A stretch of 39,746 nucleotides of DNA from Magnetococcales bacterium (GTDB lineage Bacteria > Pseudomonadota > Magnetococcia > Magnetococcales > JADFXB01). Every line of letters starts with the position of its first letter. Within the stretch, counting starts at the first letter, position 1. The position numbers and the translations under genes are program-made. Location: NCBI GenBank assembly GCA_015233935.1, contig JADFXB010000023.1:1-39746 (forward strand). The letters run 5' to 3'. Below, piece after piece: positions 17,287 through 25,859 of the stretch. Under the pieces are notes generated by a model. The model had not been told where the DNA came from, made no database searches, and saw only the letters and a list, made by a program, of their open reading frames with translations.

Positions 17287-19917
17287 ATGTCTCTACCATT
17301 GCCGCAGGTGCCATGGTTTACCAATCTATCCATTGGTAAAAAACTGGCATTGGCCGTCGCCCCCCTGTTGCTCTCCCTGATCTTCTCGACCCTTGCCTAT
17401 GAGTATGCCAATAATCGTCAATTGAGTGGCAGGGAGATGAGCAACCGCTTTCATCTGGCGGTAAAGCATGCCAAAACAGTCTATGAGTGCATGTTGCAGG
17501 CCAGGCGTGGGGAGAAAGACTTTTTCTTACGCCTGGATGAAAAATATGTGGAAGAGGTGACCAATCAGATCACCTGCATCCAGTCTTCCGCCTTTGACCT
17601 GCAAGAGATGGCCACCCAATTGGACGAAAGGGTATTGGCCCAGGATAGTGAAAAAATAATCACCCTTTCCCAGGAATACCATGCCCGCTTTGACGATATC
17701 GCTGAAATGTGGCGAAAAAAGGGTTTGACCCCGGAAAGTGGTTTCCAGGGGCAATTCCGCAAATCCGCCCATGCGCTGGAAAAGGCCATCAACAATCTGG
17801 ATACCTCAACCTTATGGCGTATTTACTTGGAAATGCGTCGTAATGAAAAAGATTTCGCGGTACGTACCAAACAGGAATACCGCGCACGGTTTGAAACCAA
17901 TCTGCAACATTTTCAAAAAAGTCTGCAAGAAAGCCGCTTGGACGAATCGGTGCGCAAGGAGATCAACGACCTTTTGCAGGGTTATGTGCAGCAGGTGCAA
18001 AGCTATATGATCCATCGCCTGCAAGGGGAAGCTTTGGATGTGGAGTTGCCCCTCTACAAAGCCCAAAGTGAGTCGGCCCATAAACTGGAAGAGGCCATCC
18101 GCCAGCGGTATGTGAATACTATCAGCACCTATTATTTGCTCTTGCGGCGTTATGAAAAGGATTACCTTTTGCGGGATGAGAAAAAATATGTCCAGCAATT
18201 GCAGCAGATGGTGGGTAAAATTAATCAGGAAATCAAAGCCTCCCAGGTTCCCCAACAAGGTCAGGATACCCTGTTATCCCTGGTGGCCGATTATGAACGT
18301 GCCTTCACCTTATTGACCTCCGCCGATGAAAAAATCATGTTGGCCAGCGAGATGATGAGGAATGCCATCCATGCGGTGGAACCGGTGATTGAACATTTAA
18401 TCTCTACCATGAACCGGGTGGAATCAGAACGTCTGGCGGAGATCGATGCGGAGGTGGACCACTCGGTTACCCTGGCTCGTTGGGTTTCTTTGATGGCTAG
18501 TCTGTTGGGTCTGGTGGTGGTCTTGATTGTCGGTAGGGCCATTATCGTTCCTGTGCGCCGGGTGGCCAATTTTTTGGTGGATATTGGTCAGAAGGGGGAA
18601 GGGGATTTGCGCTTTCGTTTGCCTGCTGACCGTCATGATGAGTTGGGCCGTTTGGCGCAAGGTTTCAATTTATTCATGGGTTGTCTGGAGGTCTCCATGC
18701 GGGAGATCGATCTGCAATCCCGCACCATCAATGGCAATGTGACTGCCTTGAACAATATGCGAATTGATATCATGGGGGTGGCCCACTCCATTCACCAAGC
18801 CATGGTGGCGGTCACCTCTGCCAATCGGGGTCTGGTCCAGGAGACCAACACCATTCGGGGCAACTCCGGTCAGGTTTTGGAGCGGGTGCAGGAGATGACC
18901 CAGGCGGCCAAAATTTTGAAGGAGCATGTGTACATCATCTCCCAGGCGGCTGAAAGTGGCAGTGATTCGGCTCAATCCCTGGCAGGTAATGTGGACAGTG
19001 CCAGTAGCGGTGTTTCCCAGGTCAATGGCAATCTGGTAGCGGTAAGTCAGCAGTTGATAACCGTCTCTTCGGCGGTGGAAGAGATGACCATCTCGCTTCG
19101 AGAGGTGGGCCATCGTTGTGAGAGGGCGGCCAATCGCTCCCAAGAGGTGACGGTGACCACCTCCCAGGCCAGCCGGGTTATGGTGGATTTAAGCCGGGCT
19201 GCCCGTGAAATCAACAAGGTGGTGAATGCCATTCGGGGGATTGCTGGTCAGACCAACCTGTTGGCTCTCAATGCGGCCATTGAGGCGGCAGGGGCGGGGG
19301 AAGCAGGCAAGGGTTTTGCCGTGGTGGCCAATGAGGTGAAGGAGTTGTCCAAGCAAACGGCGGAGGCCACCCGCATGATTTCCCAGGAGATCGACCACAT
19401 TCAAAAGCAGATTGATGTGGCGCGGCAGGGGATGGAGGGGATCGACAATGGTATTCAGGAGATTACCCAGCTCAATCAGGATATCTCTTCTGCCGTTCAG
19501 GAGCAAAATTTAACGGTGACGGAAATTGCCCGCTCTCTGGCCAAGGTGAGCGATGCTACCAACAATGTCACCCAGGCGGCTTTGCAGATTGAAGCCAATC
19601 TAACGGAAGTTTCTCAGGCCGCCTCCCAGGCTCAGCAACAAGCCTGGCAGCAGGCGGGCACCGCTCGTGAGGTGGATAAGGCGGCCAATACCGTTTCCCA
19701 GGGGGTGACCATTGCTTTGGAAGAAATGGTCCAGGTGATGGATGCGGTGCGACGCACCGACAGTGAGGCTCAACTGGTTCTGGATCATACTTTGCAGGTC
19801 AATCGTTTAGCCTCCAAGGCCATGGGTATTTCGGAGGCCTTTGGTCATATCATCGATTTGACCACCACCACTGCCCATGCTTTGCACGGCATTCGCAGTC
19901 GGTTGGCTATTAATTAA
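17287..19917 (+). CDS. Methyl-accepting chemotaxis protein with an extended HBM-type sensor
   Basis: This 876-residue chemoreceptor has TM1 (about 20-38), a roughly 355-residue helical periplasmic domain, TM2 (about 397-418), a HAMP domain (419-470) and a long signalling coiled coil. The hairpin tip includes AAIEAAGAGEAGKGFAVVANE (from about residue 663). The sensor resembles the helical bimodular (HBM) domain: the motif R-R-x-E-K-D-F/Y-x-x-R occurs three times, at 73-82, 184-193 and 287-296. HBM domains are usually about 250 residues, so this one seems extended. HBM receptors such as McpS bind small organic acids, but no ligand can be assigned. The ATG has AGGAG 6 nt upstream. The next gene starts 6 bp after the stop. 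Confidence 0.92.
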   Translation: MSLPLPQVPWFTNLSIGKKLALAVAPLLLSLIFSTLAYEYANNRQLSGREMSNRFHLAVKHAKTVYECMLQARRGEKDFFLRLDEKYVEEVTNQITCIQSSAFDLQEMATQLDERVLAQDSEKIITLSQEYHARFDDIAEMWRKKGLTPESGFQGQFRKSAHALEKAINNLDTSTLWRIYLEMRRNEKDFAVRTKQEYRARFETNLQHFQKSLQESRLDESVRKEINDLLQGYVQQVQSYMIHRLQGEALDVELPLYKAQSESAHKLEEAIRQRYVNTISTYYLLLRRYEKDYLLRDEKKYVQQLQQMVGKINQEIKASQVPQQGQDTLLSLVADYERAFTLLTSADEKIMLASEMMRNAIHAVEPVIEHLISTMNRVESERLAEIDAEVDHSVTLARWVSLMASLLGLVVVLIVGRAIIVPVRRVANFLVDIGQKGEGDLRFRLPADRHDELGRLAQGFNLFMGCLEVSMREIDLQSRTINGNVTALNNMRIDIMGVAHSIHQAMVAVTSANRGLVQETNTIRGNSGQVLERVQEMTQAAKILKEHVYIISQAAESGSDSAQSLAGNVDSASSGVSQVNGNLVAVSQQLITVSSAVEEMTISLREVGHRCERAANRSQEVTVTTSQASRVMVDLSRAAREINKVVNAIRGIAGQTNLLALNAAIEAAGAGEAGKGFAVVANEVKELSKQTAEATRMISQEIDHIQKQIDVARQGMEGIDNGIQEITQLNQDISSAVQEQNLTVTEIARSLAKVSDATNNVTQAALQIEANLTEVSQAASQAQQQAWQQAGTAREVDKAANTVSQGVTIALEEMVQVMDAVRRTDSEAQLVLDHTLQVNRLASKAMGISEAFGHIIDLTTTTAHALHGIRSRLAIN

Positions 19918-19923
19918 ACGGGC

Positions 19924-20430
19924 ATGTTCAACATATCCGATTTAAAGAGCGATTTTCTCAATCAGTTCCAACTGTTGGAAGTTTCCATGTTGGGGGACAA
20001 GGATATTGAGGACCGGTTGCAATCTTTGTTTGGTCCCATGTCTCGGGAAGAAAATTCCATGAGCCGGTGGTTATCCACGGAGGCTTCGCGTTTGTTCCCC
20101 AATCGCATGGAGTTGATCGAACTTCGCAACGCCTTGGACAAGGTTTTTGAATTGGGCAGTCGTATTCTTATTTTGGGTGGGCAGTTGCAGGAGTGTCATG
20201 CCCAGGTGATGTTGAGTGATGATGAGCAGTTTTCACGGCAGGTGGAAGAGTACGAGGCGGAAATTCAAACCACCATGCAATCTTTCCGTGGGGTTCATCA
20301 TCGCATTTTCTTGTTGCTGGATGCCCTATTCCGGGATCCCCATGGCAAGGGGCATTTCAAGGATGCGTGTGGCACCATGGAGCAGTTGGAAGAGGCTGTC
20401 CAGGAAAACGATGGGGTGGAACTTTTCTGA
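19924..20430 (+). CDS. Hypothetical protein cotranscribed with the chemoreceptor
   Basis: I do not recognise this 168-residue soluble protein. It is rich in charged residues and predicted mainly helical, with no signal peptide or membrane segment. A likely amphipathic core runs over residues 60-135 (RMELIELRNALDKVFEL, then a Glu/Gln-rich helix and HHRIFLLLDALF). It ends in an acidic tail (EQLEEAVQENDGVELF). The 6-bp distance from the chemoreceptor stop implies cotranscription and a possible role as signalling partner or adaptor, but this is inference from position only. The gene is convergent with the DUF1640 gene, 86 bp away, and no terminator hairpin is seen between them. Confidence 0.75.
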   Translation: MFNISDLKSDFLNQFQLLEVSMLGDKDIEDRLQSLFGPMSREENSMSRWLSTEASRLFPNRMELIELRNALDKVFELGSRILILGGQLQECHAQVMLSDDEQFSRQVEEYEAEIQTTMQSFRGVHHRIFLLLDALFRDPHGKGHFKDACGTMEQLEEAVQENDGVELF

Positions 20431-20516
20431 GGTGCCCGTACCGGGGATTTCCACATTCTGATGGCACCCTTGCCCCTGTGGAAGCTGGAGGGAAAGTGCA
20501 TGACCGGTTCGCCGTG

Positions 20517-21002
20517 TCAACGGGGTGGGGCAGGTATGGGAGCTTGAGGCGGCAGATACCGCATTTCCTGACCGGGGGATGGCACGTACTGAACCGGCAG
20601 GGGCCATGTCCGCATGAGACCGAACAGAATGCCGATGCCCGCCAGAATCATTGCCCCCATCTTGATGACCATGCGGAGTTCCAGTTCCTTGAGTCTGGCG
20701 TCCATCTCCCGGAACTTGGTTTCCGTTTTGGCGTCCATCTCCCGGAACTTGGTTTCCATCTTGGCATCAAGCTCTTTGATGTCCCGTTGCAGATCCGCTT
20801 TGGTAGATTCGATCTTGGCGTCAAGCTCCTTGATGTCCCGTTTGAGTTCAATCTCGGTCTTGGCCAGATCCTCTTTGGTGGCCATGCGTTCGGCCATGGC
20901 TTCTGCCAGCATCTCAACCTGGACTTCTGCCTGTGGTTCCGGAACGCCCACTTCTCTGAGACGCTTGGCGAATTTCAGGGTATCGAATGCTGGCATGGAC
21001 AC
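20517..21002 (-). CDS. DUF1640 (CCDC90-like) coiled-coil membrane protein
   Basis: The 161-residue protein fits the DUF1640/CCDC90-like family. It has an N-terminal FDTLKFAKRLREVGV, an Ala/Glu-rich helix, a long coiled coil (about 45-110), one membrane helix (112-130) and a Pro-rich tail. The coiled coil contains internal duplications: RDIKELDAK at 55-63 and 73-81, and KFREMDA at 85-91 and 96-102, mirrored in the DNA as near-identical tandem copies at 20697-20760. I chose the GTG at 21000-21002 because AGGAGG lies 7 nt upstream; the ATG two codons later is the alternative. Bacterial members are of unknown function. It stands alone between rpoH/dedA and the chemoreceptor pair. Confidence 0.82.
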   Translation of the reverse strand: MSMPAFDTLKFAKRLREVGVPEPQAEVQVEMLAEAMAERMATKEDLAKTEIELKRDIKELDAKIESTKADLQRDIKELDAKMETKFREMDAKTETKFREMDARLKELELRMVIKMGAMILAGIGILFGLMRTWPLPVQYVPSPGQEMRYLPPQAPIPAPPR

Positions 21003-21131
21003 GGCATTTCCTCCTGGCTGATACTTCACTGCACCTCTTGGTATTCTACCGTACTCCCACCAGAAATGAAATCTTCTTGCATGCCCAACCCTCCAGGCGG
21101 AACCACACCCGAAAGAGCAAGCGGGAACCAA

Positions 21132-21163
21132 AAAGGCTTCCACCAAAACCGATGGAAGCCTTT
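21132..21163 (-). terminator. Rho-independent terminator of the dedA gene
   Basis: AAAGGCTTCCA (21132-21142) and TGGAAGCCTTT (21153-21163) form a perfect 11-bp stem with a 10-nt loop. On the minus strand the stem ends in a run of five T, 45 bp after the dedA stop. The plus strand also has T-rich sequence after it, so it may work in both directions. Confidence 0.8.
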
Positions 21164-21207
21164 GTTTTAATGGAGCTGACCATGGGAATTGAGCCAGGAA
21201 CCTGCAA

Positions 21208-21798
21208 TCAGTGGCTTTCCTCCGGGTTGGCCAGGGCTGCTTCCTTGTTGCGGGAGTAAAAATAAATGGCCGCAAAGATGAGCAATACACCTCCCAAAAT
21301 ATAGAACTTGTATTGCTGAATCCACACCTCCAAAGTCTTGCCTATCAGATAGCCACCGGTGACAAAAGTTACTGCCCAAACCATGGCTGCGATCATGTTT
21401 AAAAAGAAATAGTAGAGGGGATTCACTCGGGCAATGCCCAAGGCAAAAGGAGCAGCATTGCGTACTCCATAGATAAATCGGAAGGAAAGAATAAAAATAG
21501 TCTTATTCTTCTCAATCATTTGGAAGGCCCATTGGGATTTCTCTTTCAGGGCGGGTCTCTTATCCAATAGTTTGGGGCCAAAAAATCGGCCAATGTAAAA
21601 GGCCAATTGGTCGCCAGCGAAGCTCCCAAGAAAGGCGCACAAGGTGAAAAGGCGCAAATCCACCTCAATCTGTCCACTGGAGGCCAGGGCACCCACAATG
21701 ATGACAAAGGTTTCCCCTTCAAGAAAGGTCCAGATGACAGTGACCAGATATAGCCATTGAATATGGTTTGTTAAAACATCTTGTAATAAATCTTCCAT
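21208..21798 (-). CDS. DedA family (VTT domain) membrane protein
   Basis: DedA/VTT proteins are inner-membrane proteins, some of which flip undecaprenyl phosphate or phosphatidylethanolamine. The 196-residue product has the family's re-entrant-loop motif FLEGETFVIIVGALAS (about 25-40), the GDQLAFYIGRFFG segment, and the conserved basic motif FRFIYGVRNAAPFALG (about 107-122). Hydrophobic helices lie at about 130-155 and 165-185. The ATG at 21796-21798 is the only credible start. It is transcribed alone, with a terminator downstream, and rpoH ends 127 bp upstream on the same strand behind its own terminator. Confidence 0.9.
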   Translation of the reverse strand: MEDLLQDVLTNHIQWLYLVTVIWTFLEGETFVIIVGALASSGQIEVDLRLFTLCAFLGSFAGDQLAFYIGRFFGPKLLDKRPALKEKSQWAFQMIEKNKTIFILSFRFIYGVRNAAPFALGIARVNPLYYFFLNMIAAMVWAVTFVTGGYLIGKTLEVWIQQYKFYILGGVLLIFAAIYFYSRNKEAALANPEESH

Positions 21799-21901
21799 TT
21801 ATCCACCTCATTCAGACATGGGAACCCAGCCAACAGTCTAATGTACAACGCATATTTTTCCCATGCAAGATTGGATCAGGTGGGGAAGGGATGAAAAATC
21901 A

Positions 21902-21922
21902 ACCGGGGGCTGACCCCCCGGT
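21902..21922 (-). terminator. Rho-independent terminator of rpoH
   Basis: ACCGGGGG (21902-21909) pairs with CCCCCGGT (21915-21922) around a 5-nt loop, directly after the rpoH stop. On the minus strand it is followed by TTGATTTTT, a classic strong terminator. Confidence 0.85.
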
Positions 21923-21924
21923 GA

Positions 21925-22785
21925 TTATTGCAGAATTTCCCGTACAGCCGGGGAAGATTGCAGGTAAGCTCTCAATTTTTCCAGGGCGCGTTTTTCAATC
22001 TGACGGACCCGCTCACGGGAGATGGAATACCGTTGAGCAAGCTCTTCCAGAGTGGCCTCTTTCTCTGTCATCAAACGGGCTTCCACAATGGTGCGCTCCC
22101 GTTCATCCAACTGGTCAAGGGCCTGGTAAAGGGCCTGATTCATCACCTGACCCTGCTGCCTGCCCATGAGTTGCATCTCTTGATTGGGGCGGCGGTCGGG
22201 GATCAATTCGATGAGTTCGCTGCCATCCTCTTCCATGGTTTGCCGGTTCAGGGAACTCTCTCGTTGGGCCATGCGGGCGTCTACTTCCAGAATCGTCGCC
22301 GTATCCGTACCAAAACGGCTGGCCAACTCCCCTGCTTCCTCTTCCGTCAACAGGGCAAAGTCCTGTTTGGCAGAGCGCAGTTTGAAAAATAATTTCCGCT
22401 TAAGCTGGGTTGTGGCAATCTTGACCATACTCCAGGAGCGTAAGATAAACTCATGGATGGTGGCACGAATCCAGGCCAAGGCATAAGTGGACAAACGGGC
22501 ACTCCGCTCCGGGTCAAACCGCTTGACCGCCAACATCAGCCCCAGGGAACCTTCTTGCACCAGATCGGGCAGGGGAAAACCATAGCCCAAATATTCCCGG
22601 GCGGTCTTCACCACCAGACGCAAGTGGGAGCAAACCAGGTTGTGGGCAGCCTGTAAATCCTGATGGCGACGAAAACGCCACGCCAAATCCTGCTCCTCCT
22701 CAACCGACAGGATCGGGGCCGCGTTGACTTGCTCCAGAAAGGTCTGAAATTCAAGACCATGGCTGACAACAAGTGATTGGCTCAT
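21925..22785 (-). CDS. rpoH: RNA polymerase sigma-32 factor (heat shock)
   Basis: RpoH directs RNA polymerase to heat-shock promoters. The 286-residue protein has region 2 (DLVQEGSLGLMLAVKRFDPERSARLSTYA..WIRATIHEFILRSW), the RpoH-box-like LKRKLFFKLRSAKQ that distinguishes sigma-32 from other group factors, and region 4.2 (LEELAQRYSISRERVRQIEKRALEKL). The ATG at 22783-22785 has AAGGAGGG 10 nt upstream, which decides against the open extension to 22857. A candidate promoter lies at 22839-22867 and a strong terminator follows the stop. The box reads KLFFKLR rather than the usual KLFFNLR, a small change in the chaperone-control region. Confidence 0.93.
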   Translation of the reverse strand: MSQSLVVSHGLEFQTFLEQVNAAPILSVEEEQDLAWRFRRHQDLQAAHNLVCSHLRLVVKTAREYLGYGFPLPDLVQEGSLGLMLAVKRFDPERSARLSTYALAWIRATIHEFILRSWSMVKIATTQLKRKLFFKLRSAKQDFALLTEEEAGELASRFGTDTATILEVDARMAQRESSLNRQTMEEDGSELIELIPDRRPNQEMQLMGRQQGQVMNQALYQALDQLDERERTIVEARLMTEKEATLEELAQRYSISRERVRQIEKRALEKLRAYLQSSPAVREILQ

Positions 22786-22838
22786 ACTGGCAATCCCTCC
22801 TTGATCCTTGTTGTAAAAAGTTTGCCTGTGCAATGGGT

Positions 22839-22867
22839 CAAATAGGCATGCTTGCATGCGTCGTCAA
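22839..22867 (-). promoter_or_regulatory. Candidate rpoH promoter
   Basis: On the minus strand TTGACG (22867-22862) is followed after 17 bp by TATTTG (22844-22839), a plausible sigma-70 pair 54 bp before the rpoH start. The same stretch also reads CTTGAC with a downstream CCTATTT, loosely like a sigma-32 site, so self-activation is possible. The rest of the gene-free stretch 22786-23100 holds an A/T-rich tract and the regulatory repeats of the yfiR-like gene. Confidence 0.35.
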
Positions 22868-23004
22868 GAGTCCGGGAAAAATTTTTTTCTCCTGATCTGA
22901 CCCCCTTAAAATGCCAAGTTAGATCATCCAATTGGCAAAAAATTCCATCTTCTCCTCTTGTATCTTCCGTCTTATTCTCGTAAAGGCCCGGCAGTTAATT
23001 CATT

Positions 23005-23071
23005 GTCAGTGGTCTGACGTTATGATAACATATTAATGTGGTGGGGGTTATCCAATATTGCCAATTATAAT
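23005..23071 (+). promoter_or_regulatory. Palindromes and -10 element upstream of the yfiR-like gene
   Basis: GTCAG-TGGT-CTGAC (23005-23018) and GTTAT-G-ATAAC (23019-23029) are two perfect inverted repeats directly side by side. A consensus -10, TATAAT, lies at 23066-23071 with no matching -35 at the usual distance. Repeats centred some 50-65 bp before the predicted start site plus a missing -35 suggest an activator-dependent promoter. Confidence 0.4.
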
Positions 23072-23100
23072 TTTTTTCTTTGTGCTTCTCCCTGTACGAG

Positions 23101-23685
23101 ATGTCTATGTCCGTGCGTAAGCATCCCAATCCATGGCTGATGACGCTTGCTTTCTTGCTGATGATGCTATTGGCATGGACCCCTATCTCCTCTTGGGCCA
23201 ATGAATACTGGGATGAAATGTATTTGCAGGTAGGTGTTAAGTTATTTCCCAGCTTCCTTGCTGCCGACCAGGATATCGCTTTTAAAAATGACCAGGATGG
23301 CTCACTCCTCATCCTGGTGGTCCACTCCGGACAAACCAAATTCTCCGAAATGGTGGAAAATTATCTGAAAAACGTGCAGACCATTCGCAACGTCCCGCTA
23401 CAGGTTCGCACCGTTCATCAGCAAGATATGCAACAATTTAATTCCCGTGTCATCGGCGGAGTCTTCCTGGCCCAACCCCTGGAAAACGGTTTTGAAGAGC
23501 TGGTGGAATTTTGCAAATCCCATAAAACCCTCCTGTTCTCCCCCTTCAAGGCCGATGTGGAACGAGGTGCTCTGGGCGGTATGCTCATCACCGATAAGGT
23601 GCAACCCTTGATCAATCGCGCCACCATGGATGAATCGGGCATCCGCATCAAATCCTTCTTTCTCAAGGTGGCAAAGCTGCTATGA
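23101..23685 (+). CDS. YfiR-like (DUF4154) periplasmic protein
   Basis: The 194-residue product has a signal peptide (basic MSMSVRKHPNPW, hydrophobic LMTLAFLLMMLLAW, cut after SWA) and a mature domain resembling DUF4154/YfiR. The C-terminal pattern fits this family: VERGALGGMLITDKVQPLIN followed by GIRIKSFFLKVAKLL. In Pseudomonas, YfiR is a periplasmic regulator of the diguanylate cyclase YfiN. Here the partner is instead the hybrid histidine kinase, whose ATG overlaps this stop by 4 bp, so the protein probably modulates that kinase's periplasmic domain. Start is uncertain: ATGs at 23101 and 23107 both lack a clear ribosome binding site. Family assignment is moderate because the N-terminal half is divergent. 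Confidence 0.68.
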   Translation: MSMSVRKHPNPWLMTLAFLLMMLLAWTPISSWANEYWDEMYLQVGVKLFPSFLAADQDIAFKNDQDGSLLILVVHSGQTKFSEMVENYLKNVQTIRNVPLQVRTVHQQDMQQFNSRVIGGVFLAQPLENGFEELVEFCKSHKTLLFSPFKADVERGALGGMLITDKVQPLINRATMDESGIRIKSFFLKVAKLL

Positions 23686-25859
23686 AACCATTCAGCCTGT
23701 CACTTGTTTTTTTAAACCATCCCCTCAAGGTCAATACCATTTTTGGCCTTCTAAGCAGTGCCGTGGTGGTCCTCCTGCTTTGTTTTTGGTTTTTCAGTCT
23801 GGAGCCAGGGTTGCAAAAACAGGCCCGCGTCCACGCCAATGCCTTGGCCCAATCCCATGCCCAGGTGCTGGAAATGACGTTGCTTGCGAAAGATAAACTG
23901 GATCCTGAACAACTGAATCAGCAACTCACTAAAATTTTTCTGCTCATCGACCCTAATACCAGCGAGCGAACCTTTGAGGGTATCTCCCTTGAATTTGATT
24001 ACAGCGCGCTGTCCTCCCCCGTCAATCTCAATGGTCAATGGGGGAAGGTCCCCTGCTCCCATTGTATCGTCACCACCGTTCCCCTCTATGAACCCCGTCA
24101 TCAGGAGCTGGTAGGTTATATCACCTTTTTTGGCAGCACTGCCTTTCTAGAGCGTCTGAAACAGGATGCCCTGGCCAAACTGATTCTGGAAGCCGCAACC
24201 ATGTTGATCGCCCTCCTCATGGTCTGGTTATGGATCACCAATCTATTAAAAAACCAGGAATCTTTGCAGCAAGATTTACAGCAGGCCAAAGAGTTGGCGG
24301 AACAATCCAACCAAAGTAAATCTGAATTTCTTGCCAATATGAGCCACGAAATTCGTACCCCCATGAACGGCGTGGTAGGTATGCTGCAATTATTGCACAA
24401 TACCCCCCTCTCCCCCGTTCAACAGCATTATATGCAGATGGCCCTGCACTCTGCGGAACTGCAACTGGCCTTGATCAACGATATTCTGGATTTTTCCCGC
24501 ATCGAAAAGGGCAAACTCATTCTTGAAATGATGGATTATCCTTTGGAAAACCTGATTGAAGAGACCATGACCCTCCTGGCAGAACAGGCCATCGCCAAAG
24601 GTCTCTCTTTCAGTTGCTTTCTCTCTCCCCGTCTGCCAAAACAAACCAGGATCGATCCTACCCGCATTAAACAAATTTTGTTTAATCTTCTGGGCAATGC
24701 CATCAAGTTTACCCAACAGGGGGAGGTGGTGTTGTTGGTCAGTCATCGCCCCCATGCCCGGCAAGATGAACAGGTCTCTTTGTTGTTTGAAGTGCGGGAT
24801 ACGGGCATTGGTATCCTTCCTGAGGTGGCCGACTCCCTCTTCCAGCCCTTCACCCAGGCCGATGCCTCCATCACCCGTAAATTTGGTGGTAGCGGGTTGG
24901 GACTCAATATTTCCCGGCAACTGGCCCAGCTTATGGGGGGTGAAATCACCTTGCAAAGCCTGCCCCAGCTTGGCAGCTCCTTTGTGGTGGATATCCCCAT
25001 TCCCTTGTTCGTCACCCCAGATGCCAGGAAAATTCCGCCGGTTTTGAAACAGGCAACCTTTATGGTGGTCAGTTCATTATTCCATTTGACCGGGATTGTT
25101 GAACGCTATCTTGGGGAGGGGCAGGTCCCCTCGCCCCATATCCTGACCCCAGAAATGGCCGTTCGTCACTACCGCACCCTGCGTGATAATGCGGCCAGTC
25201 TGCATTTGATCCTGGTGGACGGCCAACACAATCTGCCAGGTGCCCTGGATTTGATCAAACGTTTGCGCCAGGAAACCCTGGCGGTTCCCCTCAAGATCAT
25301 CCTGCTCCATTTTCCGCCGGAAGTGGATAGCCCTACCAAATCCTTGTGGGAGGTGGATTATTGCATCATCTCTCCGCTGCGCTGTGCCGAATTTTATCAT
25401 GCTTTACAGGGGGTGGTGGAGCCACGGGACGAAGTGTCAACCTTGCCGGAACCGCCAGCTCCCGTGCCACCTCCCCGTTTTTCCGGTACCGTTTTATTGG
25501 TGGAAGACAACGCCATCAATCAGGTGGTCGCAACTGCCATGCTGGAAGAGATGGGGGTTGTGGTGCACTCGGTCAACCACGGGGAGGAGGCGTTGGCCTG
25601 GCTTGCCAATCATCGTTGTGATCTGGTTTTCATGGATGTGCAGATGCCGGTCATGGATGGTCTGACAGCTACCCGTCACTGGCGGGCGCAGGAACAACAA
25701 GACAACCTTACCCGCCTGCCCGTGGTTGCCATGACCGCCCACGTACTTCCCAGCGATTATCATAATTGCATGGAGGCGGGCATGGATGACTATCTGGCCA
25801 AGCCCATTCGCATGGAAAAAATAGCCGCAGTCCTGGCCAAATGGTTAGCCAGCGGTTAA
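23682..25859 (+). CDS. Hybrid sensor histidine kinase with pseudo-receiver and receiver domains
   Basis: The 725-residue inner-membrane protein has TM1 (about 18-40), a periplasmic sensor (41-160) with a CSHC cysteine pair near 124, and TM2 (about 162-184). A HisKA domain follows with phosphorylatable H222 (SHEIRTPMNG), then a HATPase with NLLGNAIKFT, DTGIGI and GGSGLGLNIS. Next comes a receiver-like segment (about 455-585) that keeps ILVDGQ but has serine instead of the conserved Lys before Pro (IISPLR), so it looks like a degenerate receiver. A complete receiver with D652 (FMDVQMPVMDG) and K-P (YLAKPIR) ends the protein. There is no output domain, so it must pass phosphate to another protein. 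The yfiR-like gene overlaps it by 4 bp. Confidence 0.9.
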   Translation: MKPFSLSLVFLNHPLKVNTIFGLLSSAVVVLLLCFWFFSLEPGLQKQARVHANALAQSHAQVLEMTLLAKDKLDPEQLNQQLTKIFLLIDPNTSERTFEGISLEFDYSALSSPVNLNGQWGKVPCSHCIVTTVPLYEPRHQELVGYITFFGSTAFLERLKQDALAKLILEAATMLIALLMVWLWITNLLKNQESLQQDLQQAKELAEQSNQSKSEFLANMSHEIRTPMNGVVGMLQLLHNTPLSPVQQHYMQMALHSAELQLALINDILDFSRIEKGKLILEMMDYPLENLIEETMTLLAEQAIAKGLSFSCFLSPRLPKQTRIDPTRIKQILFNLLGNAIKFTQQGEVVLLVSHRPHARQDEQVSLLFEVRDTGIGILPEVADSLFQPFTQADASITRKFGGSGLGLNISRQLAQLMGGEITLQSLPQLGSSFVVDIPIPLFVTPDARKIPPVLKQATFMVVSSLFHLTGIVERYLGEGQVPSPHILTPEMAVRHYRTLRDNAASLHLILVDGQHNLPGALDLIKRLRQETLAVPLKIILLHFPPEVDSPTKSLWEVDYCIISPLRCAEFYHALQGVVEPRDEVSTLPEPPAPVPPPRFSGTVLLVEDNAINQVVATAMLEEMGVVVHSVNHGEEALAWLANHRCDLVFMDVQMPVMDGLTATRHWRAQEQQDNLTRLPVVAMTAHVLPSDYHNCMEAGMDDYLAKPIRMEKIAAVLAKWLASG

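Noticed and set aside
20367-21170. 267-residue plus-strand frame opposite the DUF1640 gene
   Set aside because: It is the antisense of the coiled-coil repeats (giving repeated LPELGF and similar) and has no start signal.
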